Positions 36,512 to 43,431 of a stretch of DNA of 64,000 bases are shown in pieces; positions within the stretch are counted from its first letter, which is position 1; every line of letters begins with the position of its first letter. The notes beneath the pieces are model-generated. The model saw only the letters and a program-made list of their open reading frames with translations. It did no database searches and was not told where the DNA came from. The DNA is from an uncultured Duncaniella sp. Its GTDB lineage: Bacteria > Bacteroidota > Bacteroidia > Bacteroidales > Muribaculaceae. Position numbers and translations under genes: made by a program. The DNA is taken from assembly GCA_910586665.1 (NCBI GenBank), contig CAJUIX010000015.1, forward strand, positions 1 through 64,000. Direction: 5' to 3'.

Positions 36512-36564
36512 GCCGAACATTCCCGCCGGCTGAGCCGTTGAAATATGGATAAACACACATATAT

Positions 36565-37767
36565 ATGGACAGCACGGACAGTCAGAATGGAAACGGGACG
36601 AGACACTACTGGTTTTTGGTGACATTTCTCGTGTTGATGAGCGCCTTAGGGTCGTTTGTCAACGATATGTTCACGCCATCGCTCCCCGCGATGACGCGGT
36701 TTTTCCACACAACGATTCCCACGGCGCAGCTCGGACTGACCACGGGTATGATAGGCCTGGCCCTGGGGCAGTTCGTGCTCGGGCCGGTCAGCGACCACTA
36801 TGGCCGCAAGCCGGTGCTTGTCGGCTCGGTGGTGCTGTTCATCATTGCCGCTGTAGTGAGTGTGTTCTCTCCGACAATCTATTTCTTCATCGTCTGCCGC
36901 CTTTTCCAGGGCATGGGGGCGTCGGGAGGCTATTTCCTGGCACGCACCATGCCGGCCGACCTTTATTCGGGTCGCCAGCTGGCAAGGCTTATGGCCTTGG
37001 TAGGAGCCATCAACGGTGTGGCTCCCGCCTCGTCGCCGGTGATAGGCGGTATCACGGCTGATGCTTTCGGCTGGAAGGGTGTCTTTGTCCTGCTCGCTAT
37101 CTTTGCGGCTGTAATCCTGCTGGTTTCGCCGCTTGTCAGGGAGTCGCTGCCCAAGGGACGGCGCACGACCGTCCCGGTCCTGAAGTCGTTCAAGGGTTAT
37201 GTGGCGCTGCTGCGCAACTATAAGTTCATGGTGCATGTGAGCTTCAAGGGGGTGTCGCTCGGACTTCTGTTTGCCTACATCTCTGCCGCGCCCTTTATCC
37301 TTGAAGACCACTACGGGCTCTCGCAGACCTCCTACGGACTTGTGATAGGCTTCAATGCGTTGTTTATAGTCGCCGGCTCGATGACCGCCCTTAAATTCAA
37401 GCCGCTTAAGAAGGCCGCCGTTATTGGTGCGCTGGTGCTTTCGGTGGGAGTCGTGGCCCAGGCTTTCGCCCTGTGGCTCGTCCACAGCATCTGGATTTAT
37501 GAGGCCTGCATGGCGGTGATACTGTACGGACTGGGGCTTATCTTCACCACCACCAACACGCTGTCGATGAACGAGGGGCGCGGACAGGCAGGGGAGGCAT
37601 CGGCCATACTCGGAATCGCCGGCTACATTGTCGGTGCCGTAGTCTCGCCGCTTGTCGGTCTCGGTGACGTGCTCCATTCGACGGCCATAGTGTTTGTCTG
37701 CCTCATGGTGGCTATCCTTGTATGTGCGTGGGCCACACGGCGTATTGCCCCCGACCTCGACAGTTGA
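36565..37767 (+). CDS. MFS transporter, Bcr/CflA-type drug efflux
   Basis: A 400-residue, 12-helix major facilitator. It carries the motif A segment GPVSDHYGRKPVLVGS between helices 2 and 3. GASGGYFLARTMPADLYSGR and the helix 5 region AINGVAPASSPVIGG resemble the Bcr/CflA drug-proton antiporter subfamily. Substrate unknown. It is alone on the plus strand after the Nudix gene and convergent with a lipoprotein gene. Confidence 0.9.
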   Translation: MDSTDSQNGNGTRHYWFLVTFLVLMSALGSFVNDMFTPSLPAMTRFFHTTIPTAQLGLTTGMIGLALGQFVLGPVSDHYGRKPVLVGSVVLFIIAAVVSVFSPTIYFFIVCRLFQGMGASGGYFLARTMPADLYSGRQLARLMALVGAINGVAPASSPVIGGITADAFGWKGVFVLLAIFAAVILLVSPLVRESLPKGRRTTVPVLKSFKGYVALLRNYKFMVHVSFKGVSLGLLFAYISAAPFILEDHYGLSQTSYGLVIGFNALFIVAGSMTALKFKPLKKAAVIGALVLSVGVVAQAFALWLVHSIWIYEACMAVILYGLGLIFTTTNTLSMNEGRGQAGEASAILGIAGYIVGAVVSPLVGLGDVLHSTAIVFVCLMVAILVCAWATRRIAPDLDS

Positions 37768-37803
37768 TTCCGCCGTGGAGGGGTGCAGGAGCAAGAAAAT
37801 ATA

Positions 37804-38322
37804 TTATCGTGTGACGACTTTGTATTCCGTGGCGCCGCCGGAGACTATCGAGTATCTCTGTAGGGCGTAGCCTCGCTCCTGGGCCGGCCCAGAGAGCGGG
37901 TTGCCGTGGTTGATATAGATGTCGTAGGTGCTGCCGCACTTGGGACAGCGGGCGAATGTCTCCCCCTCGGGGACGGATATTCTCACGTCGGGGAGTGCCT
38001 CGTAGGGGCAGGCAAGGTCGTAGGCGAGGAGGTCGCCGAGGACGTCGGCCACCAGGAGCAGTCCCCCGTAGCCGGTGCGGTCGAGGGTGGAATAGGGGAA
38101 GTCGGAGGGCACGCGCATCTTCGGGGTGAAGATATAGCTGCGATGCGAGGCCGCATCTCCCTGCACGCCATAGATGTTCCAATCGCCGACCGTGTGGAAG
38201 GTCAGGTGGACTTCGGCGTAGGGGAGGCGCTTGTCGTCGACAGAGTCACAGCCGCCGGCCATGAGAGCGGCCGCGGCGAGCGATAAGGCTGTTACCGCTT
38301 TTTTCAGGAGAGTCAGGGGCAT
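37804..38322 (-). CDS. lipoprotein with a Rieske-like domain lacking standard cluster ligands
   Basis: A 172-residue predicted lipoprotein (lipobox AGGC, Cys25). The segment AYDLACPYE, about 20 residues, then ARCPKCGSTYDI and GNPLSGPAQERGYALQRYSI has the spacing and final strand of a Rieske [2Fe-2S] domain. The usual C-x-H and C-x-x-H pairs read C-P-Y (105-107) and C-P-K-C (126-129), so a normal Rieske cluster is unlikely. It lies 9 bp after an SRPBCC gene and in one run with pyrE. Confidence 0.6.
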   Translation of the reverse strand: MPLTLLKKAVTALSLAAAALMAGGCDSVDDKRLPYAEVHLTFHTVGDWNIYGVQGDAASHRSYIFTPKMRVPSDFPYSTLDRTGYGGLLLVADVLGDLLAYDLACPYEALPDVRISVPEGETFARCPKCGSTYDIYINHGNPLSGPAQERGYALQRYSIVSGGATEYKVVTR

Positions 38323-38331
38323 GTGCGGGCC

Positions 38332-38751
38332 TTATTTGAAGAGTGAGGTGAAGACCTCGCCGAACTTGTCGGCCGCCTCCTGGATTTTGTTGCCGATGAA
38401 GGGGCGGAGCATCGGGGGAATCTCGATTTTGATAGCCGGCGTCAGAGTGGTCGACTCGGGAGCCGCCTCCTTCAGGTCGAGGCTGAGCGAGAGGGGCACT
38501 GGGCACCCTTCGGCCGAGAAGCAGACGCGGCTGGTCGGGACGCGCTCGCTGATCTTGAACACGAGCTGGCCGATGGCGGGGGCATCCATGCGGATACATT
38601 CGCCCTCGAAGGCGACGCCGCTGAGCTTCTCGCGCTGCTCCTCGGGGAGCTGCTCGACCATTTCGCGATACTGGCTGAGGTCAGCCACTTTTTCGTAGAT
38701 CTGCCCGATGGGGCGGGGTAGGGTGACAGGTTTTCCTGTGTATGTTGCCAT
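38332..38751 (-). CDS. SRPBCC (START-like) fold protein
   Basis: A 139-residue protein (MATYTGKPVTLPRPIGQIYE...). Its N-terminal strand-helix ('P..IYEKVADLSQYREM'), beta-sheet middle and long C-terminal helix (FIGNKIQEAADKFGEVFTSL) match the SRPBCC/polyketide-cyclase-like fold. The ligand is unknown. It lies 21 bp downstream of pyrE and is probably cotranscribed. Confidence 0.72.
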   Translation of the reverse strand: MATYTGKPVTLPRPIGQIYEKVADLSQYREMVEQLPEEQREKLSGVAFEGECIRMDAPAIGQLVFKISERVPTSRVCFSAEGCPVPLSLSLDLKEAAPESTTLTPAIKIEIPPMLRPFIGNKIQEAADKFGEVFTSLFK

Positions 38752-38772
38752 AAAAAATATTCCGGGTTTTGT

Positions 38773-39426
38773 TTACTCGTCCTCGCCGGAAGCGGCAGGG
38801 GTCCAGAGCGAGGGATCCTTGCGCCATTCCTTGAGGGTGGCCACGTCGCTTTCGCGGATGAAGCCGGTGCCGAGGGCGGCGGTGATGAGTGCTGAGTAGT
38901 TGGAGAGGGTGAGCAGGCGCACATTGGCTTCCTTGAAGCGCTTGACGGCCACGGGGAATTCGTAGCTGAAGATTGCAACCATGCCGATGACTTCGCAGCC
39001 GGCATTGCGGATTGCCTCGACTGCCTTGAGGCTGCTGCCGCCGGTCGACACGAGATCCTCGATGACTACGACCTTCTGCCCCGGGCGGAGGTCACCCTCG
39101 ATGAGATTTTCGAGTCCGTGGTCCTTCGGGGTGGAGCGTACATAGACGTAGGGGAGGCCTATTGTGTCCGACACGAGCGCGCCCTGGGCGATAGCGCCTG
39201 TGGCAACGCCTGCGATAGCGTCGACCTCGCCGAAGTTCTCGACGATGATGCGTGTCAGCTCGACCTTGATGAAGTTGCGGACGTCGGGGTAGGAGAGTGT
39301 CTTGCGATTATCCGTATAAATTGGCGAGTTCCAGCCTGATGCCCAGGTGAAGGGGTTGTCGGGCTGAAGTTTGATAGCGCTTATCTTAAGGAGCTTTTCT
39401 GCAAGGATAATGTCAAGAGTTTTCAT
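38773..39426 (-). CDS. pyrE: orotate phosphoribosyltransferase
   Basis: Joins orotate and PRPP to form OMP in pyrimidine synthesis. The 217-residue protein has the orotate-site segment FTWASGWNSPIYTDNRKTLS at 26-45 and the PRPP loop VVVIEDLVSTGGSS near 119-132. It heads a three-gene run (pyrE, SRPBCC protein, Rieske-like lipoprotein) and has a textbook promoter at 39479-39509. Confidence 0.97.
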   Translation of the reverse strand: MKTLDIILAEKLLKISAIKLQPDNPFTWASGWNSPIYTDNRKTLSYPDVRNFIKVELTRIIVENFGEVDAIAGVATGAIAQGALVSDTIGLPYVYVRSTPKDHGLENLIEGDLRPGQKVVVIEDLVSTGGSSLKAVEAIRNAGCEVIGMVAIFSYEFPVAVKRFKEANVRLLTLSNYSALITAALGTGFIRESDVATLKEWRKDPSLWTPAASGEDE

Positions 39427-39478
39427 TGGGTTACGGTAGTGGAAATGATATGAAATGAATTGGTGATTATTTCGGCTG

Positions 39479-39509
39479 CAAAATTAGAATTTCTATCGCC
39501 GAAATGCAA
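39479..39509 (-). promoter_or_regulatory. pyrE promoter
   Basis: Minus strand: TTG (39507-39509), 20 bases, TAATTTTG (39479-39486). The start is near 39473, with a leader of about 47 nt. Confidence 0.75.
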
Positions 39510-39607
39510 CTTTTTTTAGTTTACGTTTCTTAAAAAGAGACGCGGGAGGGATTATGATGTACAGGGCGCCGTGATTTACGCGGTCTGGCTGCCATTCACG
39601 ACTATAT

Positions 39608-39684
39608 AAATAAAAAAGAAGATGTCTCACGACATCTTCTTTCCTTTTTAAACCTTTATCTTAATCTAATACTATGAAAAACAC
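39608..39684 (-). ncRNA. putative small RNA, copy B of a four-member family
   Basis: Minus strand: TACATTTG (39690-39697) with a TTTA at the correct upstream distance. The conserved block follows in slightly changed form (CATAGTATTAGATTAAG), then an 11-bp hairpin (39616-39626 with 39631-39641; loop GTGA) and a T run. The predicted transcript is about 75 nt. It lies upstream of pyrE on the same strand, with the pyrE promoter in between. Confidence 0.6.
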
Positions 39685-39929
39685 ACATGCAAATGTAAGC
39701 ATTAAATTTGGAATGGTAAATAAAACCAAAGCGTATTTAACGATTTTTAGCCAAAACTTAGTGATGATATGGTTAAACATGCAAATTTATGGTCAAAATG
39801 CGATAAATTTCTTGCGTTTTGTTCTATTGTTCCTTCCGAAATGCCAATTTTGGCCAAATGGTCGATAAAAATGCCCGGATCGACCATAAAATATATCGGG
39901 TTTTGTCCTGTGATGGCGCGGATAGCCTT

Positions 39930-40031
39930 GACAAGAGGGGGTTCGGAGAACTTTGACAAGGAATGGCGTGGAGAGCTATTACAAAATATGATTCAGAAGG
40001 TCTTGACAAAAGATGGCTCGGAGAGCCTTGA
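39930..40031. repeat. degenerate CTTGACAA repeats
   Basis: Several imperfect units containing CCTTGACAAGAG, TTTGACAAGGAATGG and TCTTGACAAAAGATGGC lie side by side just left of the inverted repeat. No coding sense. Confidence 0.4.
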
Positions 40032-40229
40032 CAAGAGAAACCCCAGGGTAAGCGAAGGCCATAGGCCGTAGCGATGCCTGGGGTATTAGGATGTATGGAC
40101 ATAGTCATGCATCGAAGATGCTAATCATCAGAATGACCAGGCTCTCCGAGCCATGAGCCATGTTGGTTTCTGTCTATCCCCAGGCATCGCTACGGCCTAT
40201 GGCCTTCGCTTACCCTGGGGTTTCTCTTG
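40032..40229. repeat. large perfect inverted repeat (2 x 52 bases)
   Basis: 40032-40083 (CAAGAGAAACCCCAGGG...) is an exact reverse complement of 40178-40229 (...CCCTGGGGTTTCTCTTG), with a 94-base spacer. Each arm contains GGTAAGCGAAGGCC and the spacer has CATCGAAGATGCTAATCATC. A diverged single unit is at 15244-15362. No transposase is nearby. Confidence 0.85.
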
Positions 40230-40252
40230 CCTAAGGTCTTCGACCTATTCGT

Positions 40253-40357
40253 GTTTTAGAAGATTTAGTCCGACTCCTATTCTATACTTTTTAGAAGTTT
40301 TGGCTTGACTCCTATTTCATGCGTTTTAGAAGTTTTGGCTCGACTCCTATTCCATGC
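40253..40357 (+). repeat. three tandem 35-bp repeats
   Basis: Units at 40253-40287, 40288-40322 and 40323-40357, each reading TTTTAGAAG, then a variable centre, then CGACTCCTATT or TGACTCCTATT and a short tail. A partial fourth unit follows. The spacing is exactly 35 bases with no separate spacers, so this is not a CRISPR. Confidence 0.8.
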
Positions 40358-40401
40358 GTTTGAGGGGGTGACATGATTCCGTGGATCTGGCTTTCATGCG
40401 G

Positions 40402-40424
40402 CATACGCCGCACGCGGCGTCCCT
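40402..40424 (-). repeat. GTAGGGACG palindromic end-motif
   Basis: Minus strand GTAGGGACGCCGC, GT, GCGGCGT: an eight-base palindrome preceded by GTAGGG, as at 15391-15414 and at the ends of the 52-kb and 57-kb elements. It lies just after the stop of the 40440 gene. Confidence 0.5.
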
Positions 40425-40439
40425 ACGACCGCTGGCACG

Positions 40440-41477
40440 CTACTTGACGCGGACAAATTTAATCTCCGCTTTGTAGGCGGGGTAGAAGGACATCGAGAGC
40501 CGGGCTACGGTGCTGCACTTCTTGCCTCCGCGCGTGGAGGGAGTCCACCCGCGGAGCATCTTGGACAAACGCAGAACCTCCTCGTCGACCTTGAAGAAGC
40601 AGCGGCGGACGTAATCGTGGCCCGTCACTTCCCCGGTCGGGGTGATTGTGAACTCGACTGTCGCCGTGCCGTTCAGTGCCGAGGGTATGGCCGCGGTCGG
40701 CTTGCGCGCGTTCTTGCGCAGGAAGCTGTAGAGGGCCTCGTAGCCTCCCGGATAGACCGGGGCAGTGACCTTGTTGGCTTCCTCATAGATTTCGTCGTAG
40801 CATTTTATAGCCGGCTCATAACCATCCTTTTTTAATTCTGTGACGAGTTCCAAAGCCTTGTCGAGATCTTTGGACACCCCTTGTCCGTCATAATATAGGG
40901 CTGCGAGCATGAATTTCGCATCGTTGGTCATCGCGCGCCGGCGCCGGGCTTCGTTGAGTATGTCGAAAGCATTGCTATAGTCTTTCATATTATAGTAACA
41001 GAAGGCTATCCGATAATGAGCCGTGGACTCGCCGTTTTCCTCGGCATGTTTGAAATATTTCAGGGCTTTCTCCAGATCGGAGTTGACATACGCTTCTCCA
41101 AGAGCCATGCTCGCGTCAGCCGATCCGTAGTTAGACGCTTTCTCCAATAGTTCGATGCCTTTGCTTTCATCTCCGGCTTTATAATAATAGAGGCCGAGAT
41201 GATACATGGCCGGGGCATAGTTCTTGAGTATGGCCTTGTTATACATGTTCATCATGATAGTCTTGTCGGCCTTGACACCCCAGCCGTTCTGATACATCTG
41301 GCCGAGTGCGTCGAGAGCCGGCAGGCTCCCTGCCTTGGCCGCGCGTTGGAGCGGCGCGAGGGCATGTTCGTAGGCTTTCTCCCTGAACCACATCATGCCC
41401 GTGTTCTCGTCCGGGTTGTATGCTCCCGCGAAGAGGGCGGTGAGCGTTATTATCAATAATGTAGTGAGCTGTTTCAT
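40440..41477 (-). CDS. Sel1-like repeat protein with TonB C-terminal domain
   Basis: A 345-residue exported protein: signal peptide to about 19, then Sel1/TPR-like repeats (for example ALDALGQMYQNGWGVKADKT, APAMYHLGLYYYKAGDESKG and FMLAALYYDGQGVSKDLDKA) to about 235. A TonB-type C-terminal domain at about 250-345 includes GTATVEFTITPTGEVTGHDY. It is the last gene of a three-gene operon with WG-repeat and LRR proteins. It may scaffold proteins on the periplasmic side of the outer membrane (inference). Confidence 0.85.
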   Translation of the reverse strand: MKQLTTLLIITLTALFAGAYNPDENTGMMWFREKAYEHALAPLQRAAKAGSLPALDALGQMYQNGWGVKADKTIMMNMYNKAILKNYAPAMYHLGLYYYKAGDESKGIELLEKASNYGSADASMALGEAYVNSDLEKALKYFKHAEENGESTAHYRIAFCYYNMKDYSNAFDILNEARRRRAMTNDAKFMLAALYYDGQGVSKDLDKALELVTELKKDGYEPAIKCYDEIYEEANKVTAPVYPGGYEALYSFLRKNARKPTAAIPSALNGTATVEFTITPTGEVTGHDYVRRCFFKVDEEVLRLSKMLRGWTPSTRGGKKCSTVARLSMSFYPAYKAEIKFVRVK

Positions 41478-41492
41478 AAGAAGTGGGTATTA

Positions 41493-43409
41493 TTATTTTG
41501 CGGTTACTACGAATGGCATCTCCTTGCTCCCGTCGTCGGAAACCCAGGTGCCGGAAATCTCCTGCGGGCTATAGCTGCCCACAAACCGGCCGGTGGTTTT
41601 CCCATTCACACTCTCCTCGAGGCGGATTTTATCATCATAATTTATGCTGCCCTCGAGGGTGATAGGAGATTTCTTTGATGTATAGTAATACGAGCCGCTG
41701 ACGGACCTTTCGTTGACATATAGCGTCATCACGATTCCGTATTTATTGTCAATCTTGCCTTCGTAGACAATCTTGTCGCCGGCCGATGTCTCCTCGGCAA
41801 TTGCCGGGGTGGCAGTCTCATTGCCGGATGAACCGTTCCCTTTGCCTCCGGGTGTCATGAGGATGTCGACTCCATCGATCATCTCCAGGAGTACGACCTC
41901 GTTGTTGCCATAGCGCCCCTCGTAGTCTTTCAGCCCCATCCTCTTGGCGAGGGCATCTCTGATTTCCTTCACCTTCCCGACGGAGCGTCCGCGGGTCGAG
42001 AGGATGTAGTGGATGCTTGTCGGGGTGGCGCTTCCGACAATCACCTGGGTTGTGCCCCACCAGCCGTCGGAGACGGAGCGGAAGAAGTTGCCGTCGACGC
42101 CTATTTCCCCGACAAGGTCCCTGCCGAGGGAATAGTTTGCCAGTCTGACAATGCCGGCATAGCGGTATAGGTCGTTCTCGCTCTTGTCATATTTCTTCAG
42201 GATTTTCGACAGCGGGGTTCGGAAGGTAATTCCGTCAATCCCCTTGTCGCTGATGTCCTTCATGACGAGGTCTATAGCCCCCTCGAGGTTGAAGTAGTCG
42301 CTTGTGACAGAGTGGTTCATAGCGATAATACATTGTGGCGAGGCCGTCATGCTAACGACTAAATATGCATCGGAGATGTCATCAAACTGCGGATTGACTG
42401 TATACTTTCCCTCCTTGTCTATAAATCCGAATTTCCCCCCAGTCTTGACTATGGCTACCTTATTTCCTATGAATGAATATGCCAGCTCGAACTGGGGATT
42501 TATCACAATATTTCCTTCTCGATCGACATAGCCCCAGCTTTCACCTATCCTAACGGGTGCGAGGTCAGCGGTGCCGAAGGGAAATGCTGCGGAAAATTGC
42601 GGATTAATTACATATTTGCCTGTTTCATTGCACCATCCGATGCTGTTGTTGTTTCCGCTTGCCTCGACAGCATAGAGATCCCTATCTGGAATCATGTCCT
42701 TAAATTGAGGGTTGATTATAAATTTTCCTTTTTTGTCGATAGTGCCCAAATCACGATTTGTATTCTTGACGATAGCGTAACCGTTATAAAACGGGAGCTT
42801 ACTTTCTATAAGACTGTCGCTGATAACGGTTTTGCCTGATTTGTCGATGAAGAGGGTCATATTGCCGTCAGTGACAGCTGCAAGTCCCTCAGAGAAAGGT
42901 TCGGCTGAATCATAGATTGCCGGAATTACCACCTCTCCTTTCAGATTGACAAAGCCGTATTTACTCTTCGTGTCCGAGACGGCACGCCCGAATTTTGCCA
43001 GTCCTTCCGAAAAAGCCCATACATTTTCAGCGTCTTTCAGAACTACCAAAGTTTCGCCGTCTTCGTCAATGAGTGTCGGCGCGCCACCTTTTTCGACTGT
43101 CCATGCGACGTGGTTTGTGAAGGTGGTTGCGTCGGTGTATTTCGGAGGGATGACGTAGCTTCCTTTTTCGTCAATATAGCCGAACAGATCTCCTTTCTTC
43201 ACCAATGCGAGGCCGTCCGTGAAAGGATACGCCAAGTCAAACTGCGGGTTGATGACGTATTTTCCCTCGAGGTCGATGTAGCCGTAGACATCACCGCTCT
43301 GCACGGGGATAAGCCCCGTGTCGACATTGCCGCCACCGCTTCCGCAGGCACACAGGGCGCATAGCAGCCCTGCGGCCAGTAGGCGGAGCATGATTTTGAT
43401 TGTATTCAT
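41493..43409 (-). CDS. WG-repeat lipoprotein
   Basis: A 638-residue protein with lipobox LCAC (Cys near 21). About nine WG-type beta repeats to residue ~330 carry cores such as YGYIDLEGKYVINPQFDLAY, FGYIDEKGSYVIPPKYTDAT and GFIDKEGKYTVNPQFDDISD. The second half is different: an alpha/beta region (350-520) and a C-terminal beta domain with DNKYGIVMTLYVNERSVSGS. WG proteins are usually surface or periplasmic with unknown ligands. It is 22 bp from the upstream and 15 bp from the downstream gene. Confidence 0.85.
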   Translation of the reverse strand: MNTIKIMLRLLAAGLLCALCACGSGGGNVDTGLIPVQSGDVYGYIDLEGKYVINPQFDLAYPFTDGLALVKKGDLFGYIDEKGSYVIPPKYTDATTFTNHVAWTVEKGGAPTLIDEDGETLVVLKDAENVWAFSEGLAKFGRAVSDTKSKYGFVNLKGEVVIPAIYDSAEPFSEGLAAVTDGNMTLFIDKSGKTVISDSLIESKLPFYNGYAIVKNTNRDLGTIDKKGKFIINPQFKDMIPDRDLYAVEASGNNNSIGWCNETGKYVINPQFSAAFPFGTADLAPVRIGESWGYVDREGNIVINPQFELAYSFIGNKVAIVKTGGKFGFIDKEGKYTVNPQFDDISDAYLVVSMTASPQCIIAMNHSVTSDYFNLEGAIDLVMKDISDKGIDGITFRTPLSKILKKYDKSENDLYRYAGIVRLANYSLGRDLVGEIGVDGNFFRSVSDGWWGTTQVIVGSATPTSIHYILSTRGRSVGKVKEIRDALAKRMGLKDYEGRYGNNEVVLLEMIDGVDILMTPGGKGNGSSGNETATPAIAEETSAGDKIVYEGKIDNKYGIVMTLYVNERSVSGSYYYTSKKSPITLEGSINYDDKIRLEESVNGKTTGRFVGSYSPQEISGTWVSDDGSKEMPFVVTAK

Positions 43410-43431
43410 AATGTGTGATTTGGTTTATTGA

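Noticed and set aside
39674..39868. 64-residue frame beginning MKNTHANVS
   Set aside because: Its start is the reverse complement of the conserved small RNA block; the equivalent frames at the other three copies differ or stop quickly, so coding is unlikely.
40253..40357. Possible CRISPR array
   Set aside because: The 35-base units abut with no unique spacers and no cas genes are nearby.
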